In this document: positions 9,704-18,836 of the stretch, one piece after another
Position numbering within the stretch: position 1 is the stretch's first letter
Layout of the letters: each line of letters starts with the position of its first letter
From: Mycolicibacterium aurum
Lineage (GTDB): Bacteria > Actinomycetota > Actinomycetes > Mycobacteriales > Mycobacteriaceae
Assembly: GCA_900078775.1 (NCBI GenBank)
Contig: LT549889.1
Location: 1,178,001 to 1,242,000 of the forward strand
Direction: 5' to 3'
Length of the DNA: 64,000 bases
Position numbers and translations under genes: made by a program
Notes under the pieces: generated by a model
Databases searched by the model: none
What the model was told of the DNA's origin: nothing
Seen by the model: only the letters and a program-made list of their open reading frames with translations

Positions 9704-10266
9704 ATGAGATACGGGCTGAGTTACGGCTGGCTGTCCGCGCGGCGGCGACTGCGCGAGATGGTGCTGCCCGCCGTCACCACGGCCACCGGCGCATTCCTGG
9801 TCGTCATCGTGTTCGGTATGTCCGCGGGCATCAGCGCCCAGGCCGCCGCGCTCGGCAACGCCGGGGAGATCACCGCGGCGGTGGTGCTGATCGCGGTCAC
9901 CGTGCTGCTCGTCGGGGTCGTCGAGGTCGCGGTGGCGACCACCCGCACGGTGGCCAACCGCACCCGCGAACTCGGTGTCCTGGGCGCCAACGGGATCCGG
10001 CGCCTACCGGTGGTGGCGGCCCTGCTGGTCGAGCCGGTGCTGGCGGCGGTGGCGGGGCCGCCGGCGGCGCCGTGCTGGCCGTGCTCACCGGGATCGCGCT
10101 GCGGCTCACCGGGTTCGCGCCCGGCGGGGTCGACGCCGCCGGCCTGGTGCTGGGGGCGGGCATCGCGGTGGCCGTCAGCATCGTGGCGGCCCTGGCCACC
10201 AGCGTCGTCCCGACCTGGAACGCCGCATCGCGGCCACCGATCCGATCACTGAGCAGCGGAGGATAG
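9704..10266 (+). pseudogene. Second FtsX-like ABC permease, apparently frameshifted
   Basis: The ATG at 9704 has an AGAGGAGAAGG ribosome-binding site. Frame 1 gives MRYGLSYGWLSARRRLREMV, two membrane segments and the FtsX-type loop NRTRELGVLGANGIRRLPVV. Around 10054-10057 the frame breaks. Adding one G to the GGGG run restores VAGAAGGAVLAVLTGIALRLTG and a continuous C-terminus ending RPPIRSLSSGG at 10266. The restored protein of about 187 residues would have four membrane segments and almost no extracytoplasmic domain between the first two, unlike its partner upstream. Either the gene is a recent pseudogene or the assembly lost one base. Without repair, translation runs to 10252 with an unrelated tail. 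Confidence 0.75.
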
Positions 10267-10268
10267 CC

Positions 10269-10988
10269 ATGACCGCCATCGACGAAACCGCCGTACAGGT
10301 TGGTCCCGAGACGACGCCGACTCCCGTCGTCGACGTCACCGACCTGTGGAAACTCCACAAGCTCGGCGATGAGGTGGTCAAGGCCCTCATCGCCGTCGAA
10401 CTCAAGGTCATGCCAGGAGAATTCGTCTGCCTGATGGGACCTTCCGGCAGCGGCAAATCCACCCTGCTGAACATCATCGGCGGCCTCGACCGGCCCACCA
10501 AGGGCACCGTGTCCATCGCCGGCCGCGACACCGCGACGCTGACCGAGAGCCAGTTCGCCGCGCTGCGGCACGACACCGTCGGGTTCATCTTCCAGAGCTA
10601 CAACCTGATCCCGTTCCTGTCGGCGGTCGAAAATGTGGAACTGCCACTGATGTTCGAGCCCTACGACCGCAAGGCGCTGCGCCGACGCGCGGTCGAACTA
10701 CTGGAGATCGTCGGGCTCGGGCACCGCATCCATCACCAGCCCACCAAGATGTCCGGCGGCGAACAGCAGCGCACCGCGATCGCCCGATCACTGATCAGCG
10801 ATCCGACCCTGGTACTGGCCGACGAACCGACGGCCAACCTGGACCACCGGACGGGGGAAACGGTGGTCCGCATGCTGCGTGATCTCTGCTCGACACTAGG
10901 CGTCACCGTCGTCGCCAGCACCCATGACCCCACGGTGGCCGACGAAGCGAGCCGTGTCGTTCGAATGAAGGACGGACAGATCGTATGA
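10269..10988 (+). CDS. ABC transporter ATP-binding protein (LolD/MacB class)
   Basis: The 239-residue ATPase has Walker A GPSGSGKST, Q-loop region FIFQSYNLIPFLSAVENVELP, signature MSGGEQQRTAIARSL, Walker B LVLADEPTANLD and H-loop ASTHD. The FQSYNLIP and ENVELPL motifs are typical of the MacB/LolD/FtsE group that pairs with FtsX-fold permeases, which fits the two permease genes just upstream. The ATG at 10269 lies 2 bases after the permease stop. Its 3' end overlaps the next gene by the four bases ATGA, suggesting translational coupling. Confidence 0.93.
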   Translation: MTAIDETAVQVGPETTPTPVVDVTDLWKLHKLGDEVVKALIAVELKVMPGEFVCLMGPSGSGKSTLLNIIGGLDRPTKGTVSIAGRDTATLTESQFAALRHDTVGFIFQSYNLIPFLSAVENVELPLMFEPYDRKALRRRAVELLEIVGLGHRIHHQPTKMSGGEQQRTAIARSLISDPTLVLADEPTANLDHRTGETVVRMLRDLCSTLGVTVVASTHDPTVADEASRVVRMKDGQIV

Positions 10989-12493
10989 CAGCTGAAGCAG
11001 ACGCCGTAACAGACCGTGACAAGCTCATGACCACCGAGCTTGTCCCAGAACAGATCCTGCCCAAGGTCATGACCACCTTCGGTCTGACCGCCGCCTACGT
11101 GTTCATCATCTGCTGGATCACCGGATCCTCGGTGATGGCCGGCGGCGGCTGGACCGCGATCCCGATGTGGGTGCTGGGCATCCTGACCTTCCTGGTCCCG
11201 GCCGGGATGGCCGTCGTCGAACTCGGCAACCTGTGGCCGGGGCAGGGTGGCGTGTACATCTGGGCCACCCGCACCATGGGGGAAACCTGGGGGTTCATCG
11301 GCGGCTACCTGTCCTGGGTACCGGTGATCCTCAACGCCGCATCCTCGCCGGCGGTGGTGCTGCAGTTGCTGCTGCTGGCCTTCCACGCCGAACTCGGCCT
11401 GACCACCAGCATCATCCTGCAGCTGGTCATCCTGTGGACGGTCATCGGGCTGGCGCTGGCCAAACTGGCGGCCAACCAGAAGATCATGAACATCGTCTTC
11501 GTCGTCTACGGCATCCTGACCCTGACGATCTTCATCTCCGGGCTGTTGTTCGCCGTCAACAACGGTTCGGCCACCCCGTTCAGCTGGGCCGAGGCCACCA
11601 TCCCCAACTTCGCCGTGGCCGGCTTCCTGTACGGCACCGTGCTGCTGTACCTGCTCGGGGTGGAGACCCCCTACAACATGGGTGCGGAATTCCTGTCGGT
11701 CCGCCGCAGCGGCCCACGGATGATCCTGTGGGGTTCGGTCGCGCTGGTGGCGATCTACCTGCTCACCACGTTGGGCACCATGATGGCGCTGCCCGGCGAT
11801 GAGATCGATCCGGTGACCGGGGTGATCGGCATGCTCGACGTGGCCGGATTCCCCGGCCTGATGGAGATCGGCGCCATCGTGTTGGCCTTCATCGTCATCG
11901 TGGCCCTGATGACCTACCAGGTCGCCTACTCCCGGCTGATCTTCGTCTCCGGTCTGGAGCGGCATCTGCCGCGCATCTTCACCCACCTCAACCCGCGCAC
12001 CCGTAACCCGGTGAGCGCCATCCTGATCCAGGGCGTCATCTCCTCGCTGATCCTGGTCGGGCTGTACTCACAGAGCAGCATGGCCAACGTCACCGTGTAC
12101 CTGCAGGGCGGGTTGTCCACGGTGTGGCTGCTGTCCGGGTTCTTCTTCCTGATCCCGGTCATCGTGGCCCGCAAGAAGTACGCCGACCGCTACGAGAACG
12201 AGACGTTCTGGCGGATTCCCGGCGGCATGGCCGGGGTGTGGGCCACCGTCATCGTCGGCTCGCTGGCCACCGCCGGGGGCATCTACTACTCGTTCGTCAC
12301 CCCGTGGATCGATGTGCCGCAGGCGACCTGGATGACCTGGGTGGGTCTGATCAGCCTCGGCATGTTCGGCCTCGGCCTGACGGTCTACATCTTCGGCCGA
12401 CGGTCGGCGCACAAGGTCTCCCAGGACGACGCACTGGCCCACCTGGCCGTTTTCGACCTCACCAAGACAGAAGCGGAGGACACCACCAAATGA
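10985..12493 (+). CDS. APC-superfamily amino acid/amine permease
   Basis: The 502-residue integral membrane protein has about twelve hydrophobic segments and the APC-type first helix region with VELGNLWPGQGGVYIWATRTMGE and YLSWVPVILNAASS, as in amino-acid and amine antiporters and permeases. It is coupled by ATGA overlaps to the ATPase upstream and the amine oxidase downstream. This makes uptake of the amine oxidised by the next gene product the most likely job. The precise substrate is not visible. Confidence 0.85.
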   Translation: MTAEADAVTDRDKLMTTELVPEQILPKVMTTFGLTAAYVFIICWITGSSVMAGGGWTAIPMWVLGILTFLVPAGMAVVELGNLWPGQGGVYIWATRTMGETWGFIGGYLSWVPVILNAASSPAVVLQLLLLAFHAELGLTTSIILQLVILWTVIGLALAKLAANQKIMNIVFVVYGILTLTIFISGLLFAVNNGSATPFSWAEATIPNFAVAGFLYGTVLLYLLGVETPYNMGAEFLSVRRSGPRMILWGSVALVAIYLLTTLGTMMALPGDEIDPVTGVIGMLDVAGFPGLMEIGAIVLAFIVIVALMTYQVAYSRLIFVSGLERHLPRIFTHLNPRTRNPVSAILIQGVISSLILVGLYSQSSMANVTVYLQGGLSTVWLLSGFFFLIPVIVARKKYADRYENETFWRIPGGMAGVWATVIVGSLATAGGIYYSFVTPWIDVPQATWMTWVGLISLGMFGLGLTVYIFGRRSAHKVSQDDALAHLAVFDLTKTEAEDTTK

Positions 12494-14463
12494 CGATGGA
12501 CAGCACCGTGCTGGGCACCGAACTCACCGAGGGCGCCACCCGGTACCCGCTCGACCCGTTGACCGGCGCCGAGATCGAGGCGGCCGCCGGCGTCATCACG
12601 GGATCGGAATACGCCACTCCGACCCTGAAGTTCGTGATGATCCAGTTGGCCGAGCCGGCCAAGGCCGCTGACCTGACATTCGAAGGAAAGGACGTTCCGC
12701 GCCAGGCGTTCGTCACGATGTACGACGCCCCGGCCAAGCTGATCTACGAGGCCGTCGTCGACATCGACGCCCGGGTCATCGACTCCTGGACGCCGATCCC
12801 GGGCCGGTTCCCGTCGTATCTGGTGGAGCACATGACCGGGGTCGAGGAGAAGGTGCGGGAGGACCCGCGCTGGCAGGAGGCGGTCCGCAAGCGCGGCGTC
12901 ACCGATTTCGGCCTGGCCATGATCGATCCCTGGCCGGCCGGGTACTACGGCGCCCAGGACGATCACGAGAACTCACCGCTGATCTGCCGGCCGCTGACCT
13001 TCATCCGGGCCGCGGCCTCGGAGAACGGCTACGCCCGCCCGGTCGAGGGCCTGATCGTCACCTTCGACCTGGACAAGATGGAGGTCCTCGACATCGAGGA
13101 CCACGGAGTGGTGGAACTGCCGGGTAAGGGTGGCAACTACACCGAACAGTTCATGTTCTCACCCGAGAACCGGCCGGCCTTCACCGGATTCCGCGACGAT
13201 GTGTTGCCCATCGAGATCACCCAACCCGAGGGCCCGAGCTTCACCGTCGACGGCTGGAATGTGAAGTGGCAGAAGTGGTCCCTGCGCATCGGGTTCAACC
13301 CGCGGGAGGGCCTGACCCTGCACGAGATCACCTACACCGACCGCGGCACGGTGCGGCCCATCATGTACCGGGCCGCGCTGTCGGAGATGGTGGTGCCCTA
13401 CGGGGATTCCTCGCCGACGCACTGGAACAAGAACGTCTTCGACATGGGCGAGGTGGGCATGGGCTTCTCGGCCAACCCGCTCACCCTGGGCTGTGACTGT
13501 CTGGGTGAGATCTTCTACTTCGACGGCACGGTCAACGACTCCGACGGCAACGCCGTCACCATCCCGAACGCCATCTGCATGCACGAGGAGGACTACGGGA
13601 TCTCCTGGAAGCACACCGATTTCCGCACCGGCGAGGTCGAGGTGCGGCGCTCCCGCCGGCTGGTGATCTCGATGATCTGCACCGTCGGCAACTACGAGTA
13701 CGGCTTCTTCTGGTACCTGTACAACGACGCCTCCATCGAGATGGAGGTCAAGCTGACCGGCGTGCTGACCACCGGTGCGATCGCCGAGGGGGAGACGCCG
13801 CGGTGGGGGAAGATGGTGGCACCGGGGATGTACGGCCCGAACCATCAGCACTTCTTCAACTTCCGGATGGACATGTGCGTCGACGGTCCGGGAAACAGTG
13901 TCTACGAGGTCGATTCGATCCCGGAGCCCGATCCCGCACTCAACCCGCACCACAACGCCTGGATCACCAGGGACACCCTGGTCGCCTCGGAGGCCGAGGG
14001 GGCGCGGGACTGGGAGTACTCCACCGGGCGGTACTGGAAGGTGGTCAACCCGTCCAAGCTCAACGAGTTCGGGGCGCCGGTGGGCTACAAGCTGATGCCC
14101 AAGGACATCGTGCCGGTGATGGTGCAGGAGGGCTCGGTGATCTACGACCGGGCGCGGTTCGTGCAGCACAACCTGTGGGTGACCAAGTTCGACCCGAAGG
14201 AGCTCTACGCCGCCGGGGACTACATGTATCAGTGCGCCGAAGCGCAGGGCCTGCCGCAGTACGTGGCCGACGACGCACCGCTGGAGGACACCGACGTGGT
14301 GCTCTGGTACACGGTCGGGGCCCACCATGTGGTGTGCCCGGAGGACTGGCCGGTGATGCCGTGCCACTACACCGGATTCAAACTGAAGCCGGTGGGCTTC
14401 TTCGACGGCAACCCGGCGCTGGACCTGCCACCGTCTCCGCCGAAGGCCTGTCACGCCAAGTAG
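12490..14463 (+). CDS. Copper amine oxidase (TPQ-dependent)
   Basis: The 657-residue enzyme oxidatively deaminates primary amines to aldehyde, ammonia and hydrogen peroxide. The TPQ precursor is Tyr402 in TVGNYEYGF. The catalytic base is Asp318 in NVFDMGEVGMG. The 84-residue distance between them equals that in the Arthrobacter enzyme (Asp298/Tyr382). Copper ligands are His452 and His454 (PNHQHFFNFR) plus one His of the AHH pair at 612-613 before EDWPVMP. No signal peptide is seen, so it is probably cytoplasmic. The start overlaps the permease stop (ATGA). The aldehyde made here would need a dehydrogenase from elsewhere. Tyramine, phenylethylamine or histamine-like substrates are all possible. 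Confidence 0.93.
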   Translation: MTMDSTVLGTELTEGATRYPLDPLTGAEIEAAAGVITGSEYATPTLKFVMIQLAEPAKAADLTFEGKDVPRQAFVTMYDAPAKLIYEAVVDIDARVIDSWTPIPGRFPSYLVEHMTGVEEKVREDPRWQEAVRKRGVTDFGLAMIDPWPAGYYGAQDDHENSPLICRPLTFIRAAASENGYARPVEGLIVTFDLDKMEVLDIEDHGVVELPGKGGNYTEQFMFSPENRPAFTGFRDDVLPIEITQPEGPSFTVDGWNVKWQKWSLRIGFNPREGLTLHEITYTDRGTVRPIMYRAALSEMVVPYGDSSPTHWNKNVFDMGEVGMGFSANPLTLGCDCLGEIFYFDGTVNDSDGNAVTIPNAICMHEEDYGISWKHTDFRTGEVEVRRSRRLVISMICTVGNYEYGFFWYLYNDASIEMEVKLTGVLTTGAIAEGETPRWGKMVAPGMYGPNHQHFFNFRMDMCVDGPGNSVYEVDSIPEPDPALNPHHNAWITRDTLVASEAEGARDWEYSTGRYWKVVNPSKLNEFGAPVGYKLMPKDIVPVMVQEGSVIYDRARFVQHNLWVTKFDPKELYAAGDYMYQCAEAQGLPQYVADDAPLEDTDVVLWYTVGAHHVVCPEDWPVMPCHYTGFKLKPVGFFDGNPALDLPPSPPKACHAK

Positions 14464-14510
14464 GCGTTCGGAGTCCGACCCCGACCCGCCCCGACCACCT
14501 CATTCGGCGC

Positions 14511-14538
14511 GTCCCGGCCACCCCGACGTGGCCGGGAC
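14511..14538 (+). terminator. Hairpin, probable terminator of the amine oxidase operon
   Basis: A perfect 11-bp G-C-rich stem (14511-14521 with 14528-14538, 6-base loop) lies 48 bases after the amine oxidase stop. It lacks a T tract, as many actinobacterial terminators do. Confidence 0.6.
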
Positions 14539-14622
14539 GTCGCCATGAGGCAGGATTGGAGAGCTGTCCGCGCGGGAATCGCCTGGACGGCGATTCGGTG
14601 TGTCGGGACAGCTAGGAGTCTG

Positions 14623-15366
14623 ATGACGGAGCCAGACAACGCCGGCCCGGGAGTCATCCGGCCTGCGTACAGGCGGGTATTGCTGAAGCTCGGCGGCGAG
14701 ATGTTCGGCGGCGGGCAGGTCGGGTTGGACCCCGACGTGGTGGCCCTGGTGGCCCGCCAGATCGCCGATGTCGTCCGCGCCGGCGCCCAGGTCGCCGTGG
14801 TCATCGGCGGCGGCAACTTCTTCCGCGGCGCCCAGCTGCAGCAGCGCGGTATGGAACGCACCCGCAGCGACTACATGGGCATGCTCGGCACCGTGATGAA
14901 CAGCCTTGCCCTGCAGGATTTCCTGCAGAAGGAGGGCATCGACACCCGCGTGCAGACCGCCATCACCATGGGTCAGGTCGCCGAACCGTACATCCCGCTG
15001 CGCGCGCGCCGGCACCTGGAGAAGGGCCGCGTCGTCATCTTCGGCGCCGGTATGGGCCTGCCGTACTTCTCCACCGACACCACCGCCGCGCAGCGTGCCC
15101 TGGAGATCGGTGCCGAGGTGGTGCTGATGGCCAAGGCCGTCGACGGCGTCTTCACCGACGACCCACGCAAGAACCCGGACGCCGAGCTGCTGACCACCAT
15201 CACCCACCGCGAGGTCATCGACCGCGGCCTGCAGGTCGCCGACTCCACCGCCTTCAGCCTCTGCATGGACAACGGCATGCCGATCCTGGTGTTCAATCTC
15301 CTCACCGACGGAAATATCGCGCGAGCGGTCGCAGGTGAGAAGATCGGAACACTGGTCACCACCTGA
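14623..15366 (+). CDS. pyrH: UMP kinase
   Basis: The 247-residue product is a hexameric-type bacterial UMP kinase of the amino-acid-kinase fold, converting UMP to UDP. Visible motifs are [13 protein letters not shown] (phosphate loop), [39 protein letters not shown] (UMP binding), [47 protein letters not shown] and GTLVTT at the end. The ATG at 14623 follows TAGGAG. It is followed by frr and cdsA in the conserved pyrH-frr-cdsA order. Confidence 0.97.
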   Translation: MTEPDNAGPGVIRPAYRRVLLKLGGEMFGGGQVGLDPDVVALVARQIADVVRAGAQVAVVIGGGNFFRGAQLQQRGMERTRSDYMGMLGTVMNSLALQDFLQKEGIDTRVQTAITMGQVAEPYIPLRARRHLEKGRVVIFGAGMGLPYFSTDTTAAQRALEIGAEVVLMAKAVDGVFTDDPRKNPDAELLTTITHREVIDRGLQVADSTAFSLCMDNGMPILVFNLLTDGNIARAVAGEKIGTLVTT

Positions 15367-15391
15367 GCAGCTGCGCATCTAAGGAGAACCC

Positions 15392-15949
15392 GTGATCGAC
15401 GAGACCCTCTTCGACGCCGAAGAGAAGATGGAGAAGGCCGTAGCGGTGGCCCGCGACGATCTGGCGTCGATCCGCACCGGCCGCGCCAACCCGGGCATGT
15501 TCTCCCGGTTGAACATCGACTACTACGGTTCTCCGACCCCGGTCACCCAGCTGTCCAGCATCAACGTGCCCGAGGCGCGGCTGGTGGTCATCAAGCCCTA
15601 CGAGGCCAACCAGCTCAAACCCATCGAGGACGCCATCCGCAACTCGGACCTGGGCGTCAACCCGTCCAACGACGGCAACGTCATCCGCATCTCGATCCCG
15701 CAGCTCACCGAGGAACGGCGCCGCGAGCTGGTCAAGCAGGCGAAGTCCAAGGGCGAGGACGCCAAGGTGTCGGTGCGCAACATCCGCCGCAAGGCGATGG
15801 ACGAGCTGGCCCGGATCAAGAAGGACGGCGAGGCCGGCGAGGACGAGGTCGGCCGCGCCGAGAAGGATCTGGACAAGACCACCGGCACCTATGTCGCCCA
15901 GATCGACGAGCTGGTGAAACACAAAGAAGGCGAGCTGTTGGAGGTCTGA
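15392..15949 (+). CDS. frr: Ribosome recycling factor
   Basis: The 185-residue product matches [91 protein letters not shown], then the closing coiled-coil arm. RRF works with EF-G to split post-termination ribosomes. The GTG start has an ideal AAGGAG site at 15381-15386. Its stop codon overlaps the start of cdsA (TGATG). Confidence 0.97.
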   Translation: MIDETLFDAEEKMEKAVAVARDDLASIRTGRANPGMFSRLNIDYYGSPTPVTQLSSINVPEARLVVIKPYEANQLKPIEDAIRNSDLGVNPSNDGNVIRISIPQLTEERRRELVKQAKSKGEDAKVSVRNIRRKAMDELARIKKDGEAGEDEVGRAEKDLDKTTGTYVAQIDELVKHKEGELLEV

Positions 15950-16818
15950 TGACCTTTCAGCAGGGCAACCCCGTGGTAGAACCCGAACCACCCAAGAAAA
16001 CATCGCGCGCAGGTCGTGACCTGCCGGCCGCCATCGCCGTCGGCGCCGTCCTCGGCGCCCTGGCGATCGGCACTCTGCTGTTCGCGCCGCTGTGGTGGCT
16101 GCCGCTGCTGGCGGTCGCGATCGCCATCGCCACCCACGAGGTGATCCGCCGGCTGCGCGAGCACGGCTACCTGCTGCCCACCGTGCCGCTGCTGCTCGGC
16201 GGGCAGGCCATGATCTGGCTGACCTGGCCGTTCGGTGTGGCCGGCCTGTTGGGCGCCTACGGCGGCACCATCGTCGTGTGCATGGTGTGGCGGCTCATCG
16301 GCCAGGGCCTGCACCGACAACCGATCAACTACCTGCGCGACATCGCCGCCACCGTGCTGCTGGCCACCTGGGTGCCCATGTTCGCCGCCTTCACCGCGCT
16401 GATGATCTTCGCCGAGGACGGCGGGGCCCGGGTGTTCACCGTGATCGCCACCGTCGTGTTCGCCGATATCGGTGGCTACGTCGCCGGTGTGCTGTTCGGC
16501 AGGCATCTGATGGCCCCGGCGATCAGCCCGAAGAAGTCCTGGGAAGGTCTGGGTGGCTCGCTGGTGTTCGGCACCGCCGCTGCCGTGCTGTCGGTGACGT
16601 TCCTGATGGACAAGCCGGCCTGGGTGGGCGTCCCGCTCGGCGTGCTGCTGGTGATCACCGGCGTCCTCGGGGACCTGGTCGAATCGCAGGTCAAGCGGGA
16701 TCTGTCGATCAAGGACATGGGTACGCTGCTGCCCGGGCACGGCGGCATCATGGACCGCATCGACGCCATGCTGCCCGCCGCGGTCGTCGGCTGGATCGTG
16801 CTGACGCTGCTGGTGTAG
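15949..16818 (+). CDS. cdsA: Phosphatidate cytidylyltransferase
   Basis: The 289-residue membrane protein makes CDP-diacylglycerol from phosphatidic acid and CTP, the precursor of PI, PE and cardiolipin. About eight hydrophobic segments are present. The family signature is clear near the C-terminus: [18 protein letters not shown] followed by [20 protein letters not shown] short charged N-terminal extension ([11 protein letters not shown]) precedes the first helix. The ATG overlaps the frr stop by one base, indicating coupling. Confidence 0.95.
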   Translation: MTFQQGNPVVEPEPPKKTSRAGRDLPAAIAVGAVLGALAIGTLLFAPLWWLPLLAVAIAIATHEVIRRLREHGYLLPTVPLLLGGQAMIWLTWPFGVAGLLGAYGGTIVVCMVWRLIGQGLHRQPINYLRDIAATVLLATWVPMFAAFTALMIFAEDGGARVFTVIATVVFADIGGYVAGVLFGRHLMAPAISPKKSWEGLGGSLVFGTAAAVLSVTFLMDKPAWVGVPLGVLLVITGVLGDLVESQVKRDLSIKDMGTLLPGHGGIMDRIDAMLPAAVVGWIVLTLLV

Positions 16819-16937
16819 GCCTCAGGCCGCCAGGCTGTCGCCGCCGTCGGCCCAGCGGGACGCCGGCCGGCAGAGCCGCCTCCCGCTCGGATCCGGCCGG
16901 GCCGCGCTGTCCGGCGATCATCCATACTGGGAGGGTC

Positions 16938-18029
16938 ATGAAACAAGAACTGATCTTCGAAGCGCCGCGCCGTGCGATGCCGCCCCGGCATCTCGCCGAC
17001 CTCGATGCAGCGGGGCGCGCCGAAGCCGTGGCCGAGCTCGGGCTGCCGAAATTCCGCGCCAAACAGCTGGCCAACCAGTATTACGGGCGGCTGATCGCCG
17101 ACCCGCACCAGATGACCGACCTGCCCGCCGCGGTGCGCGATCAGGTGTCCGAGGCGTTGTTCCCGGCGTTGATCAAACCGGCCCGCCAGATCCAGTGCGA
17201 TGCGGGGGAGACCCGAAAAACGTTGTGGCGGGCGGTCGACGGCACCACTTTCGAATCGGTGCTGATGCGCTATCCGCAGCGCAACACCGTGTGTATCTCG
17301 TCACAGGCCGGCTGCGGTATGGCCTGCCCGTTCTGCGCCACCGGTCAGGGCGGGCTGCAGCGCAACCTGTCCACCGCCGAGATCCTGGAACAGGTGCGCG
17401 CGGCCTCCTTCGCGATGCGCGAGGAGCACGACGGCCGGCTGTCCAACATCGTCTTCATGGGCATGGGTGAGCCGCTGGCCAACTACAACCGGGTGGTTGC
17501 CGCCGTAAAGCGCATCATCGCCCCGCCGCCGGAAGGGTTCGGTATCAGCGCCCGCTCGGTGACGGTGTCCACCGTCGGCCTGGCGCCCGCCATCCGCAAG
17601 CTGGCCGACGAGAAGCTGGGTGTGACGCTGGCATTGTCATTGCACACTCCGGACGACGAACTGCGCGACACCCTGGTGCCGGTGAACAACCGGTGGAAGG
17701 TCGACGAGGTGCTCGACGCCGCCCGCTACTACGCCGATGTGACCGGGCGCCGGGTCTCGGTGGAGTACGCGTTGATCCGGGATGTGAACGACCAGCCCTG
17801 GCGCGCTGACCTGCTCGGCAAGTTGCTGCACAGCAAGCTCGGCCCGCTGGTGCACGTCAACCTCATCCCGCTGAACCCCACTCCGGGTAGCGAGTGGGAC
17901 GCCAGCCCCAAGCCGGTCGAGCGCGAGTTCGTGAAGCGCGTGTTGGCCAAGGGTGTTTCCTGCACGGTGCGCGACACCCGCGGCCGGGAGATCGCCGCGG
18001 CCTGCGGGCAGCTCGCCGCCGAGGGCTGA
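16938..18029 (+). CDS. rlmN: 23S rRNA (adenine2503-C2)-methyltransferase RlmN
   Basis: The 363-residue radical-SAM enzyme methylates A2503 of 23S rRNA (and A37 of some tRNAs). The [4Fe-4S] cluster motif CxxxCxxC is Cys126, Cys130 and Cys133 in [13 protein letters not shown]. Also visible are [53 protein letters not shown] and the C-terminal [20 protein letters not shown] with the methyl-carrying Cys region. The ATG at 16938 is preceded by GGGAGGG. It corresponds to Rv2880c. Its 3' end marks the left border of the accessory island. Confidence 0.95.
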   Translation: MKQELIFEAPRRAMPPRHLADLDAAGRAEAVAELGLPKFRAKQLANQYYGRLIADPHQMTDLPAAVRDQVSEALFPALIKPARQIQCDAGETRKTLWRAVDGTTFESVLMRYPQRNTVCISSQAGCGMACPFCATGQGGLQRNLSTAEILEQVRAASFAMREEHDGRLSNIVFMGMGEPLANYNRVVAAVKRIIAPPPEGFGISARSVTVSTVGLAPAIRKLADEKLGVTLALSLHTPDDELRDTLVPVNNRWKVDEVLDAARYYADVTGRRVSVEYALIRDVNDQPWRADLLGKLLHSKLGPLVHVNLIPLNPTPGSEWDASPKPVEREFVKRVLAKGVSCTVRDTRGREIAAACGQLAAEG

Positions 18030-18033
18030 GCCC

Positions 18034-18447
18034 TCACCCGGGTGGGTTGCTGAACCAGACATTCTCCTCGCGCAGGCTGCGGCTGCGCCAGCCGTCGGCG
18101 GTGCGCACCAGTTCGTGGTGGTAGTAACCGCCGCAGGCGCTCTGGGTGTCCATGCCCGGCAGCTGCATCGGGTTGTAGAACATGGCCCGCACCGTCGCCC
18201 GGTCGCCGTCGACGTCGGCCTCGACATTGGTGATGTAGTGCATGCTCCACGGGATTATCCCGAAGTTGGCGGCGAACCAGTCGACGACTTCGTCGCGACC
18301 GCCGACGATGGCACCTGCCGAGGAGTAGTCGATATGGGCGTCCTCGGTGAACACCGAGCGGTAGGTCTCCCAGTCCTTGGTGTCCACCCCGCGCGCATAC
18401 CGGGCCAGCAGCGCGCGGATTTCCAGCTGATCCTCGACCTCGCTCAT
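18034..18447 (-). CDS. SnoaL/NTF2-fold protein (first of a tandem pair)
   Basis: The 137-residue protein has the SnoaL_4-type alpha+beta barrel pattern: EIRALLARYARGVDTKDWETYRSVFTEDAHIDYSS and SMHYITNVEADVDGDRATVRAMFYN. Such domains act as small cyclases, dehydratases, epoxide hydrolases or binding proteins; the reaction cannot be told from sequence. The start overlaps the stop of the neighbouring SnoaL gene (ATGA). It is the last gene of the ALDH-SnoaL-SnoaL unit of the island. About a third of positions match the neighbour, so the pair probably arose by duplication and may form a heteromer. Confidence 0.78.
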   Translation of the reverse strand: MSEVEDQLEIRALLARYARGVDTKDWETYRSVFTEDAHIDYSSAGAIVGGRDEVVDWFAANFGIIPWSMHYITNVEADVDGDRATVRAMFYNPMQLPGMDTQSACGGYYHHELVRTADGWRSRSLREENVWFSNPPG

Positions 18448-18836
18448 CCCAGCACCTCCAAAATCAGATTGCTTATGCGCCAGCCGGACTCGGTGCGCAC
18501 CAGATCGTCACGCCAACGGCCGTGGAAGAACCGGACGTCCGCGGAGCCGGGCAGCGTGACGGCGTTGAACCACATGGCGACCACCTGGGCGGTGTCGTCG
18601 ACGACGGTGGCCTCGATGTTGGTCACGTAGTGCATGCCCACCGAGATCGCCTCCTGATGCCGGCCCAGATACGTCACCGCGTCCTCGACCGTGCCCACCA
18701 CCAACCCGGCTGCCGAATAGTCCACCCGCGCACCGTCGGTGAACATCGCCCGGTAGGCCGCCCAGTCCTTGGTGTCGACGGCCCGGCAGTACCGGGTGAG
18801 CAGGCTCTCGATCTCCAGGTGGTCGGTGACCGTCAC
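18444..18836 (-). CDS. SnoaL/NTF2-fold protein (second of a tandem pair)
   Basis: The 130-residue protein matches its neighbour closely in layout: LEIESLLTRYCRAVDTKDWAAYRAMFTDGARVDYSAAG, VGMHYVTNIEATVVDDTAQVVAMWFNAV, WRDDLVRTESGWRISNL. The shared RYxRxVDTKDWxxYRxxFTD signature is the family hallmark. The GTG start overlaps the end of the aldehyde dehydrogenase gene by four bases and its stop overlaps the next SnoaL gene, so three proteins are translated from one coupled message. Confidence 0.78.
   Translation of the reverse strand: MTVTDHLEIESLLTRYCRAVDTKDWAAYRAMFTDGARVDYSAAGLVVGTVEDAVTYLGRHQEAISVGMHYVTNIEATVVDDTAQVVAMWFNAVTLPGSADVRFFHGRWRDDLVRTESGWRISNLILEVLG

Noticed and set aside
10072..10266. 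Separate 64-residue membrane protein starting at GTG 10072
   Set aside because: Its sequence is the exact continuation of the upstream permease after one restored base, so it is a frameshifted C-terminus rather than a gene.
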